Origin: Chrysophaeum taylorii
Lineage: Eukaryota > Sar > Pelagophyceae > Pelagomonadales > Pelagomonadaceae
DNA length: 64,000 bases
NCBI GenBank assembly: GCA_029834535.1
Contig: JAQMWT010000173.1
Coordinates: 1-64,000 of the forward strand
Reading direction: 5' to 3'
Of this stretch, positions 19,620 through 31,133 are shown one piece after another. The position numbers and the translations under genes are program-made. Each line of letters starts with the position of its first letter. The stretch's first letter is position 1. A model generated the notes under the pieces. The model saw only the letters and a list, made by a program, of their open reading frames with translations, had not been told where the DNA came from and searched no databases.

Positions 19620-22600
19620 GTCTTAAGCGCAAGGTGCGACTGTAGAGCATCTCTTGAGAAAGATGATGATGAAGAAAAAAAGGAAGGAATGCGGTCTTGA
19701 TGGTCACAGAAGTCACATACGAAAAACCAAGAGTATAGAAGGGTCTTAGGACTTGGACTTGGACTTGGTGGAACTGAGAGTCGATTTGACCCTTTTGTAC
19801 AGAACATTAAGAAACACAGATACAACAGACAGTGTGTTAGGATTATTAATCATCGTCAGCTTCTGCTGTAAGGTGGTGAACACCAATAGCTGAACGATGT
19901 GGTGCCAAGAGAAGGGTGAGTGCAAGTAGAGCATTCAGTATGGATGGCGATAGAGAATCTAGTTGAAAGACGTCCAGTTGGTTTTCCAAAAAGAAGGTTG
20001 GACTTGGCGAACGAAGAACGAAGATAGAAGAGTCTTCAGATTCACATGAGAGCGGACGGAATGCTCTGAAGCATGAGCGCAGCTTGTCACGTAGATGAAG
20101 GAGGTGATCGTCCGGGGAGGAGTAGTTGGTAGCATGTTGATCATGAGCGGTGAGTATTAAGCGAGACAACAGCTCTGTGATCTTGTACGGTGTATAAGTA
20201 ACACGTGGGTGTTGGCTGTAGGAGGGAAGAGCCGGTTCTCCAGGGAGGTGTTTCCTGGAGTTGGTCGACTTGTTGGCACAAGAAGTCGGAATCAACAAGC
20301 GAAGCAGAAGGCGTAGGTAACGGTGGCGAAGATATCTCCAGAGTAGCGTCTAGCGTGGAGTGTGAGTAGTTTAACGACGTTTTGGTCAACGTTAAAAAAA
20401 AGAAGGGGTGCAGGAAGCCTTAATGTTCTGCCTGAACATAAGTGTGACCGAACATTACATCCCGGAGTAATAGCGGTTCTGTATCATCAGAGGATGATGT
20501 GTAGTTGTTAAGATGTTGTACACGCGACCAGATAACAGTATGAATCACATGGTGGTATTTGGTGGCTTGAACATAGCCTGAGTTTTACGAGCTTGTGTTT
20601 GCTCGAGCGTTACAAGAAAGTTAAGATGCTCCAGGTGCATCTGAGTAATAAGCCGAAGATCCAGTGCCAATGGTAGTTGAGTAGTGGAGTCTGTGGCTGC
20701 ATCGGTTACTGACAAGACTAAATGAGCAAGTGGCGAATGTCGCGTTAGATTTCTGGTCAAGAGAATATGTAGCTCCTTTGGCAAATGATACGTGCGTATG
20801 ATGGTTGCGCGTATATGACCAGCTGAGCACCCGTTACAGGAGGGTTGGAAGGAAGTAGCATTACGTGCACATACGTAAGGTTGTATGGGCGCCTGATCGG
20901 TGTTGTGACAAGCACAACAAATGTTAGTGGTGATAGTTGAGATGGGAATATGACCATTCTTCTTGTGGTCATCTGTGTTAAGGTGACTCAGCACTTCAGT
21001 GGGGAGTTCACTAGGTGCTTGTGACTTCGAATTATATGTGGTAGAAGCAAGAAATGTAGGATGACAGGATGAAACGTTCGCGTTTGGGGCCTCTGTAGCA
21101 GCCAATAGAAGTAATAGCAGGAGCAGCCTCCCAAAATGTAGTAATGGGTAGGCGCATGGATATGAGCGTCGTAAGTTCCACAAACAGTAAAGAGTCAGCA
21201 GATTCATATATCGAGTTGAGTGCCGTAAAGATTTCCGCTCGCATAACAGAAGAGAGAAAGGGCGTGGCAGGAGTACGGAAGCTCTCAGAACGAGAGAATC
21301 CTCGTTCAATCAGGGCAAAATCCATGTTGAGGCCATCGCTGGTGTCGGTGAGACAGTAGCAGCCTGGGAGGTAGTAGGAGTGACAGTGGTTATGGGTTGT
21401 CGCTTTTGAAACAACTTGGGAGAGATGCCACGGCCACGGGAGTGTCAAGAAGACATGAACAACACTCGCCCGTGTACAAAAAAATTGTGGCTAGAGAAGG
21501 AAAGGCCAGGAATAGTTTAACGACGTTGCAGTCACTAGAGTTAGGTATCTTCAATCCTGTAAAGGATTGTGGTGAGAGGCATGATGCATACCGAGTAGAG
21601 AACGAAAAGTGGAGAACTCAGCCGCACGTGGTTTTGTAAAGCCATCCGCCACGTTCAGATTGCCGGGAACATGATGGACTCGTATTTTCTGAAGCGATAT
21701 GTACTCACGAATCTTAAACCATCTAGTCGACAGTGCCTTGGATCGAGAGGACCCATCTGGGTTATTAGAGGTGTGAACAGCGGCAGCATTGTCAGACAAA
21801 AGAGGTAGGCTTCTGATGAAGCGCATATCTTCGGCAATTGGGTTGTCATTGTCATCGAAGTCAACAGGGTCAGCGGTGTTCTCACCATTAGCATTGTTGA
21901 CGTAGAAGGTGGGGTTGACGACAAAGGAGAGTTCCAACAGCAGCTTGCGTAGCCAAACAGCTTCATCAGCACAAATACCGAGGGCAATCAACTCAGCTTC
22001 GTGAGTTGAGCAGGAGACAATCGGTTGAAGTTTGCTTTTCCAACCAATAAGGCAGTTGAAAAGATAGAAGACAAACCCGGTGGTAGATTTCCTATCTTCC
22101 TGTGCTAAGGAAGGGGCATTGTCAGCGTCAACCATGGCAACTAAGGGGTCAAACTGTCCAGTAGATACATCCTGTGGTTGGTAGTCGACCACAGTGGATA
22201 GATCAATTCGATTAGCGGAGACAGTGCGAAGGTGAGCTTCAATGGCATTACCTTTAGGGTGAAACCAGAGGCGAAGTGAGCGGTTTTCCGGCTTCTTGAG
22301 GTAGCGAAGTAAATGCTCTAGCATTTGAACGTGAACATATGTGGGTGGATGCATACCACGCGAACATCTGCCCAAGGCCTGCGAGAAGTCGGGTCTGCAG
22401 GCAACTTGCATGAACACGAGCTTGCCAAGGAGGGTGGCAAAGTGCGAGTTGATGTACAACTCTGTTTCAGTGCTGGGAGTGCCATCTTTATACTTGAAGG
22501 ACGATGACATAGGATATTTAAGCGGGGTCAGTTGCTGCAAGAGTGGGTGATCAGCGAAGAGTTCATCCAGCTTGGCTTGCACATCCAGAGAAATGGAGCC

Positions 22601-25600
22601 GTCAGATGTGCGACACACACGCATGCCTAGGAGGGTATGGACAGGTTCAAACTGCTCTACAGCATGTCTATCCCTTTGTCCCAAAGGGATGGTGATTGCC
22701 TAAGTCCATAAAGTGACTTCAGCAGTTTCGGTAGACGTCGGCCCTTGTACTTAGCGTCATCGAGGTCGATAAGCTTGATGCCGTCTGGTAATTGAACATA
22801 GACATTGGCATCGATGTCAGACTAAACGAAGGCGTTCGGGACGTCTGCATGGTAGACAGGCAATTGCTTGTATGCTGCAATAGCTAGTCGTACCCGGATT
22901 GCGGTCATAGTGGCCATGGGGCCGAAGGTACCAAAGAAATCGGTGCCAAGAGATGCTAGGAAGCCACGTAGTACTAGGCGAGCCTTGTGCTTAACGTATT
23001 TGCCTGCAGAGTCTGCTTTAATCTTCAGCACCATCTTGCTGTCAATAGGACGAGAGACACCGTCGGGTAAGGAAAGTTTGAAGCAGCCAAAGCGGATAAT
23101 GTCGTGGAGTTCCTTGGCGATGGTCTTGAGGTAGGCGTGCCTGTCTTCAGGCGACAAACCGTGGAGGCACTTAAGTTTATATTCGTCAATGGAAACGTCC
23201 GCTTCTTGGACCTTATATTCGTCAGGACCAACAGTGGCTGGTGAATTATAGTTTAGCGACGTTGCGGTCGAGGCAGTGTGCGCAACTTCGGGATAAGCGG
23301 AAACAGCGTCGGTAGGAGTAGTAGGGGCAGATTCCAGTTGGATATGGATAGTAGGGTCGGTACGTAAGACCTGGGTGATAAACTCTGTAGAAACCAGAAG
23401 GTATTCCTCCAAGTCAGCCAGAGATGCAGAAGTAGCGCCAAACTCGGATGAGTTACGATCAATAAAGCTGGTCGGCGCCAGGTACGTAAGTGGATATTGT
23501 AAGGAAGAAGTGCCGAAGGCAGCAGCGTGTTCTGTGAACGCAGATAAAAGGGGCTGAGGAATAGGGCACGTAGGTGAACCATCAGCAGTTAAAAAGGTTG
23601 CAGCTGGGATGCTGGATGCGCACTTGGCGTGGGCGAAGTAACCATCGACGTGCGGGTAGCGGGCAAAGTCGGGAGAAGAAGACGAGCTAACAACGCATGT
23701 TCCCCTCTGAGCAGATAGCAGACCAGAGGATACCACCACGGAGATGAAGGGCGGAGAGGGCGGGAGACTTGAACGTAAGAAAGTGGTGGCGAAGATCCCA
23801 GCGGAAATCGGCGAGTTTGCCACCAGCGGCTTTGTAAGCACCAATAGTAGACGCTTGTAACCGGGCTCGGATAGTTTTCATAGAAGTGGCCTTGCGAGTG
23901 TTAGGCTGTTTGGAACCTGGGACAAGAATGAGGTCATCTTGTGCAAAAAGGTCTTTGTAAGAAGGAAGCAAGGGCGGCGGTGACATAGAGCCAGATTCGT
24001 CGGCGGTAGCGTCAGAAGATGGAGAAGAGGCCGGAGTAGGGGACGAAGAAGGAGGAGCTGAAGGAGGTGGGGAGTGCCCCTCTGAGGATGAGGAGTCCTT
24101 GTCCCCTCTGAATGACATGGTCTTGGATAGTGGTGTGGGGTGTGAGCGAGAAAGGCGCGGAAGGAGCGTGTGGCGGAGGAGCTAGTTCAGGATCAGGAGT
24201 AGGATGCTGCAACATGTAGAGGAATTGCAGCTTGACGAAACACGAATTTGTCCGTTTTCAGGGTTGAGGACGACGTCAGCGAGATGGTCGACGCGTGGGG
24301 AGACGAGCGGGTTTTGTGCGTTGGCGCAACAGAGATACAGATATTTGCGGCGGCACGGTTCCCACTTGTGGTGTTCATGGGGCTCCAATAGGAGGTAACA
24401 TTCAGCGCCAAAAATCTTGAGCATATCGTGTTGGGGAGTGCTGAGTTGGTTGTAGAGTAGCTGTTGCGGACTCAGAATAGCATGATGAATGCGCTCGAGC
24501 GTGGCGTTCGGGAGAAGGTTAGCTTTGAACGGTGTGTATCACCGCCCATGGGAACATGATAGCTGGTTCCACGATCTTGGCGCCACGATAGTGAGCATTA
24601 AGGAGAGAACGAAGGCGAGTTGAGGAGGCGGAGGCGATGAAACCGATGGCAGACTCAACTTCAAAGTTAAAGTGGTGCATGTACGGCGGGAAGGCAATGA
24701 GTTGAATGCCCTTATCGACGCGGTACGGGGAGGTAATGTGCTGGCTAAAGTACTTGAATGCATCGGAGTAGAGGGTGCGCATGTGCACGTTGAGTTGTGT
24801 ACGACAGAAGTCATACACAAAATCCAGAGCTTGAGTGAACTCCGTGGCGTTGGTGGTGCGTGTAAAGTACACCAAGAGAAATTTCGAAATGAGTTCCTTG
24901 AAGACGATGATATGTGTGAAGCCTCCCATTCGGATGGGATGGTCACATAGCCGCCGTCGCACGCCCAGACTTCACCGGCTTTGTGGGTTTGCTCAAAGAA
25001 GGCTTGGTCGCATTGAAATGCTTGTGCGGGTGGCGCTTGTTGTGTGCGATGCAGTCGGTGCATAAGTCGCGATATGGTATGTCAGAAGCAGAGAATCCAG
25101 GGCGAGCAAGTACGTTGGGGGCCTTGGCAGCGACGTTGTCGGGGCAGTGATGCACCGGTGAAAGCGATTAGCACGTTCTTTGGCATTGAGATATTCGGTG
25201 GATCCGTGTGCGAGGACTTACGAGGAATGGATGAGCGAGAATGTGCTGTTTGCGCCGAACATCGAACTTGAGTTCGGTGTCTAAGGCAGGGGAAGGCGGT
25301 GCGTCGTCATCCTGGTGCACAGCAGGGTCACTTTGAGGTGCATCCTCATTATCACGAGTAGCGAGAGTATCTTCGTAGGACGACGATATATAGTTTAACG
25401 ACATTTCGGTCAAGCAGTTGCTGGAAATAGACATCATAAAAGATTGTGCCAAAGACAAGGTATCTGTGCTGCACGTGGTGGAGGCTTGGTCAACGGTCAT
25501 GAAATTGGATACATAGGATTTCTTCGTCACGGCAGCAGTATGTTGGAAGGTAGGGTCCAACATAAGGGATTTAATATCGGCGACGATGAGCGAAAGGTGC

Positions 25601-27430
25601 TTGTACAGAGTGCTGTACGTACCGGCAGGCAGAGCATTGCTGAGCATGTCACAGCAAAGGTCATGGCGTAGAGACAAGAGGAAAGATTCCTGTTGTTTGG
25701 TGTGGTTGTTAGCACGAATCAACTCCGGTCGAGTGGGGTAGCGTAATTTCCCGTTGCGAGGGTCGAGTAAAATAATATTGGCATACCCTCGGACGGTTGG
25801 CAATGGAGCAAGCACTGAGTGGATTTTAGAGCCGAGTTTGCGGTCACTTCCACGAAGGTACCCTATATAGCGACTATGAGATAGGTGATGATCTTCCAGA
25901 GCAAAAAGAGAATCCTTGTAATCGAAAGAGTTGTCGGTGGCCTTGTAGGTAAGGCAGCCAGGCATCACGAGAGCGCATCTGGACACGAGGTTTTGTATGG
26001 CGGTGCCATAGGTGGTAGCGGAGCCAACTTGGGGAAGGGCTTGACTATCCACAAGTAACCCATAAACGGCTCCAGATATATGGACCTGTCCCGGTCGCGG
26101 GGGATGTCGGAAGCAGTGAACGTATACGTGCTCCCAAAGGCGTTGATGGGGGTCTTTTGGTTGGTGGTGGCGTTCTCTATGGTGAGGTTGCCGTCGGAAT
26201 GGTGGCCACCAGTTAAGAAGTAGGAGTTGTGTGATGTTGATGAGGTTGTAAGTAATAACCTGTGTGACGGTTGGTTAGTTTCGAAAACGGTTATGTAATA
26301 GGACACAGGAGTGAGTTAGTATGTAAGCTTGCAAACACGTTATAGAGGATTGTAAAAATCTTGACGTGTATAGGATGTGTTGCATTGGGTAATGGCTCCA
26401 TAGAGGAGCGTTTAAAGCACAACTGATGATAAGTACACTCGGATTGAACAGAGTGAGTACGTTGCTCGTGAGCCTGTTGTGAGTGAAGGCGAAGTAGTAA
26501 CATATTGAGGGATTCAAGGTCAGCCATAGTAAGATGAGCAGAACCTGTGCGAGAGTAAGGTGCAAACGTTTTAGGAACGGGGATATATGGAGGATTGGGG
26601 AACACCCGGATCCAGTCTTTGGTTAGGTGATTAGGTAGCCAAAGGCGCTTGGGAATAGCTTGTAGATCATCCACGATCTTTAGGAAGGGGCGTGGATGGA
26701 GGATGGGCCACGATGATAGTTTAATTGGTCCAGTAGAATATCTGCGTGCGATGCATATCCACCTTTCTCTAGATTGGTAGTCGCCACATAGGTAGGTCGG
26801 GAACCTATCAACAACATCGACACAGTAATCAAGGGTAGTATAGATAAGGTTGGCCACTGTGATGTGGTCTTGATGACAGTACTTATGCGGAGGCGTCATC
26901 TCAGCCAGTAGTACCAAGGGCTGGAGTAGCTTGATGACAGACAGCATGCTGTCGAAAAGAGAATCGTCCAGCAGGCTGTGTAAGTCTTCTGACTTTTGCT
27001 GTTTTAGTAAATTCCTGTTTGTGCAGGGAGGAGTGATCTCAATTATATCACAATAGAATGTGCGCCTTTCCTCTGGTGAGATAAGGTGAAGATGGTTAAT
27101 AAAGGCGGGGAGAGATTCAAATAATTGTACAGTAGGAAAACGGTGGCGTAACATGCGAACAAGCGTATCATCAGACTCAACAACAACTTTTACATTGATA
27201 TTTAAGCCGTAGTCATTAGCGGCTTGAGACAGGAACGCCGGAGTTGACAAACCAGAACAAAGTAACATGACAGAGGGTTTGCGGAGATTGGACTCTTGTG
27301 TGAGAAAAACTGGCCGTGCGAGTAGTCAATTTAATGGCTGCGTATTTTGCTGAACAGATTTGTTCTGTTTCCGAAGATTGAGAACCAAAGGGCGAATCCA
27401 CGGCCGATCTGGTAAAACTCGTTGGAGTAG
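19620..27430 (-). mobile_element. Second Copia-type retroelement (fossil) carrying a C5 methyltransferase
   Basis: On the minus strand, from high to low coordinates: a C5 DNA-methyltransferase ORF (27268-26291), an unassigned segment (~26300-25170), an integrase zinc region (~25155-24950; MHHCPDN...CTDCIAHNKRH), an integrase core (~24960-24520), Copia reverse transcriptase (~23150-22700; KHKARLVLRGF, YHADVPNAFV), RNase H (~22680-21550; DRKSTTGFVFYLFN, STHEAELIALG) and about 1.7 kb of further coding-like sequence (21450-19840) of unknown type. LTRs could not be found by eye, so both ends are approximate. It is broken in several places (about five to eight). Confidence 0.7.
26291..27268 (-). 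CDS. C5 cytosine DNA methyltransferase ORF inside the Copia element
   Basis: A 325-residue open frame with C5-methyltransferase motifs in order: motif I MLLCSGLSTPAFLSQ with VKVVVESDD after it, motif IV CDIIEITPPCTNRN containing the Pro-Cys pair, motif VI-like PLVLLAEMTPP, and motif VIII-like DYQSRERWICIARR (Q-x-R-x-R). It would methylate cytosine in DNA. The remainder reads like a short target-recognition region. It sits upstream of the pol domains on the same strand, so it is probably part of the element. Methyltransferase-bearing retrotransposons are known from dinoflagellates (Symbiodinium) and the charophyte Klebsormidium; from sequence alone I cannot say whether this is the same lineage. 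Confidence 0.7.
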   Translation of the reverse strand: MLLCSGLSTPAFLSQAANDYGLNINVKVVVESDDTLVRMLRHRFPTVQLFESLPAFINHLHLISPEERRTFYCDIIEITPPCTNRNLLKQQKSEDLHSLLDDSLFDSMLSVIKLLQPLVLLAEMTPPHKYCHQDHITVANLIYTTLDYCVDVVDRFPTYLCGDYQSRERWICIARRYSTGPIKLSSWPILHPRPFLKIVDDLQAIPKRLWLPNHLTKDWIRVFPNPPYIPVPKTFAPYSRTGSAHLTMADLESLNMLLLRLHSQQAHEQRTHSVQSECTYHQLCFKRSSMEPLPNATHPIHVKIFTILYNVFASLHTNSLLCPIT

Positions 27431-27444
27431 GTAGTTGTAGTATG

Positions 27445-28754
27445 CCAGTCCTTACTACTAATCGACAGATGTTTGTCTGTTTGTCTGTCTGTTTGTCTTT
27501 AAATGTCGACTGCTAAGAGGGGGGTGTGTGTGGGGAGCATGAGGGTTTGTCTGTTTGTCTTTAAATGTCCTAACTACTAATCGACAGATGTTTGTTTGTT
27601 TGTCTGTCTGTCTGTCTTTAAATGTCGACTGCTAAGAGGGGGGGGTGTGTGTGGGGAGCATGAAGGATGTGGGTGGGTTTGTGGGGTATGAGGGATGTGC
27701 CTGACGGGCGGAGATAAGTACGCGGGACCTAGTCGGGGTCATCGCCGAGGCGTGGGGCAGTCCCGCGATTTAGGGTAAGGATCAGGTAGGCGCCAGAGTA
27801 AGGATCAGGTAGACCCGAGAGCCAGACAGTGATCCTCCAAGCCGTGTACGGCGACCTCGCAGACTATTTCCACGACCCGCGGCGGCTCTTTCAGCGCGCC
27901 ATTCTCACGCCCCGTCGAAACGATGTTGTCGATGCTGACAAAGCGCGCATGACCGTGGCCTTTTTTTCCCGGAGACGAGGCGTCGGAGTTCTTTTTGGCT
28001 GACTAGGCTGGGTCAGAAGACGACGCCTCGCTCTTTACAGTAGAGTTTTCAACTCCCTGACAACCAACGGCATGCTGACTTTGATCGCGAGCTTAATGTC
28101 TTCGCAACCTCGACCCGTCGCACGGCCACTGCAACGGTACCAGATACATGATCGATCGTGTCGTTGTCACCGAGGCTCCTCCAACCTGTATCCCTTAAGG
28201 CCCGCCGACGCCAAACGATCAACAAGAGCCAGGGCCAGACGCCCCGCGAGGTCGGCGTCCTCTCGCCCAAGCCCGTCTTCTGTCACGTCCAGCTCTACGT
28301 GGCTCTCTGTCGATCGGCAACCCCGAGGATATGCTCTTCTGAGTCGACGACTCCACCCTACCCCACACGTGCTGCGCAATACCGATAAGCCCCCTCCCGG
28401 CGTCTACACGCGCACTGTAGGTGAGCTTACTGGGACCAGGTGAACTTACTGGGGTTTGAGATTGGGACTAGGTGAACTGAGTGACCAGGTGAACTTACTG
28501 GGACCAGGTGAGCTTACTGGAGTTTCTTGACAACTCAAACTCAAAGGTTGGCGGCGCGTGCGGATCAAAGCGGCTTAGATTAGCGGAGGTGGGAGCGACG
28601 AGCTCAAAGGAGAGTGGGTGTGAGCACGAGTGGGTTTACGCCGGGATAGAGATTGGGACTAAGTGAACTAACTGACGAGGTGACCTTCTGGGACAAGACC
28701 TGAACTTACTAGGGGTAGAGATTGGGACTAGGTGAACTTACTGGCCTGCACTTG
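27445..28754 (+). repeat. R1 repeat copy B
   Basis: It opens with CTACTAATCGACAGATG and (TGTT/TGTC)TGTCTG runs. The TGTCGACTGCTAAGAGGGGG block occurs twice (~27503 and ~27622). The helicase-derived part is at ~27840-28400: [46 protein letters not shown]. The minisatellite tail follows, to CTGGCCTGCACTTG. It also carries a GCCTGACGGGCGGAGATAAG block (27696-27757) that reappears near 32530-32595. First of three head-to-tail copies. Confidence 0.7.
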
Positions 28755-29832
28755 TCGACTGCTAAGAGGGGGGTGTGTGTGGGGAGCATGAAGGATGTGG
28801 GGGTGTTTGTGGTGTCTGTTTGTCTGTCTGTGTGTTTGTCCCTCGATTTAGGGTAAGGATCAGGTAGGCGCGAGAGTAAGGATCAGGTAGGCGCGAGAGC
28901 CAGACAGTGATCCTCCAAGCCGTCTACGGCGACCTCGCAGACTATTTCCACGACCCGCGGCGGCTCTTTCAGCGCGCCATTCTCACGCCCCGTCGAAACG
29001 ATGTTGTCGATGCTGACAACGCGCGCATGACCGCGGCCTTTTTTTCCCGGAGACGAGGCGTCGGAGTTCTTTTCGGCCGACTAGGCTGGGTCGGAAGACG
29101 ACGCCTCGCTCTTTACAGTAGAGTTTTCGACTCCCTGACAACCAACGGCATGCTGACTTTGATCGCGAGCTTAAGGTCTTCGAAACCTCGACCCGTCGCA
29201 CGGCCACTGCAACGGTACCAGATACATGATCGATCGTGTCGTTGTCACCGAGGCTCCTCCAACCTGTATCCCTTAAGGCCCGCCGACGCCAAACGATCAA
29301 CAAGAGCCAGGGCCAGACGCCCCGCGAGGTCGGCGTCCTCTCGCCCAAGCCCGTCTTCTGTCACGTCCAGCTCTACGTGGCTCTCTGTCGATCGGCAACC
29401 CCGAGGATATGCTCTTCTGAGTCGACGACTCCACCCTACCCCACACGTGCTGCGCAATACCGATAAGCCCCCTCCCGGCGTCTACACGCGCACTGTAGGT
29501 GAACTTACTGGGACCAGGTGAACTTACTGGGGTTTGAGATTGGGACTAGGTGAACTGAGTGACCAGGTGAACTTACTGGGACCAGGTGAGCTTACTGGAG
29601 TTTTTTGACAACTCAAACTCAAAGGTTGGCGGCGCGTGCGGATCAAAGCGGCTTAGATTAGCGGAGGTGGGAGCGACGAGCTCAAAGGAGAGTGGGTGTG
29701 AGCACGAGTGGGTTTACGCCGGGATAGAGATTGGGACTAAGTGAACTAACTGACGAGGTGACCTTCTGGGACAAGACCTGAACTTACTAGGGGTAGAGAT
29801 TGGGACTAGGTGAACTTACTGGCCTGCACTTG
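28755..29832 (+). repeat. R1 repeat copy C
   Basis: A 1078-bp unit nearly identical to copies B and D, joined head to tail at ...CTGCACTTG / TCGACTGCTAAG. It has the same helicase fragment (~28905-29460) with its motifs spread over several frames. Confidence 0.75.
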
Positions 29833-30881
29833 TCGACTGCTAAGAGGGGGGTGTGTGTGGGGAGCATGAAGGATGTGGGGGTGTTTGTGGTGTCTGTTTG
29901 TCTGTCTGTGTGTTTGTCCCTCGATTTAGGGTAAGGATCAGGTAGGCGCGAGAGTAAGGATCAGGTAGGCGCGAGAGCCAGACAGTGATCCTCCAAGCCG
30001 TCTACGGCGACCTCGCAGACTATTTCCACGACCCGCGGCGGCTCTTTCAGCGCGCCATTCTCACGCCCCGTCGAAACGATGTTGTCGATGCTGACAACGC
30101 GCGCATGACCGCGGCCTTTTTTTCCCGGAGACGAGGCGTCGGAGTTCCTTTTGGCTGACTAGGCTGGGTCCGAAGACGACGCCTCGCTCTTTACAGTAGA
30201 GTTTTCAACTCCCTGACAACCAACGGCATGCTGACTTTGATCGCGAGCTTAATGTCTTCGCAACCTCGACCCGTCGCACGGCCACTGCAACGATACCAGA
30301 TACATGATCGATCGTGTCGTTGTCACCGAGGCTCCTCCAACCTGTATCGCTTAAGGCCCGCCTACGCCAAACGATCAACAAGAGCCAGGGCCAGACGCCC
30401 CGCGAGGTCGGCGTCCTCTTGGCGAAGCCCGTCTTCTGCCACGTCCAGCTCTACGTGGCTCTCTGTCGATCGGCATCCCCGAGAATATGCTCTTCTGAGT
30501 CGACGACTCCGCCCTACCTCACACGTTCTCCGCAATACCGATAAACCCCCTCCCGGCGTCTACACGCGCACTGTAGGTGAACTTACTGGGACCAGGTGAA
30601 CTTATTGGGGTTTAGGTGAACTGAGTGACCAGGTGAAACTGGGACCAGGTGAACATACTGGGGTTTTTAGAGTAAAGGGCTTTTAGAGTAAACTCAAAGG
30701 TTGGCGGCGCGTGCGGATCAAAGCAGCTTAGATTGGCGTAGGCGAGAGCGACGAGCTCAAAGAAGTTGGTGTGAGCTAGGTGAACTTACTGACCAGGTGA
30801 ACTTATATGAAACTTACTGGGACCAGGTGAACTTACTGGGGTTAGAGATTGGGAGTAGGTGAACTTACTGGCCTGTACTTG
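29833..30881 (+). repeat. R1 repeat copy D
   Basis: 1049 bp. The 3' minisatellite is more diverged and shorter. It ends ...CCTGTACTTG directly against TTTAATATAAAAGTGG, the 3' flank of glycosyltransferase copy 2. Copy 1 shows the undisturbed flank, so the junction marks the R1 3' end. Confidence 0.75.
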
Positions 30882-31133
30882 TTTAATATAAAAGTGGAGG
30901 CATGTTGCAGGCCAAGCACGGTTCTAAGCGTCAACAACGGCCATCGAACGGATCGCGGATCGTGTTCTTAAAAACTCGCGAGGGAGGGAGCGAGGGAGGC
31001 AAGCATGGCCGCCGCCGCCCGCTCGTAGAGAGGATCAGTGCGATAAGTGAAAACTATACTGCGACGCATGACATGAGAGTCCGCCCATGCGAGAAGGAAG
31101 TTCACCTAGCGCGACGCGAGACATGTAGCCAGC

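Noticed and set aside
20545-21309. A 254-codon frame as a separate host gene
   Set aside because: It overlaps better coding-like frames on the same strand and lies inside the second Copia element.
28072-28443. Recurrent ~120-codon open frames in every R1 copy
   Set aside because: They are out-of-phase readings of the same decayed helicase fragment; the recognisable helicase motifs are spread over several frames, so none is a real gene.
28430-28760. Regularly spaced short repeats that could be taken for a CRISPR array
   Set aside because: The units vary in length and lack unique spacers; they are minisatellite tails of R1 in a eukaryotic genome.
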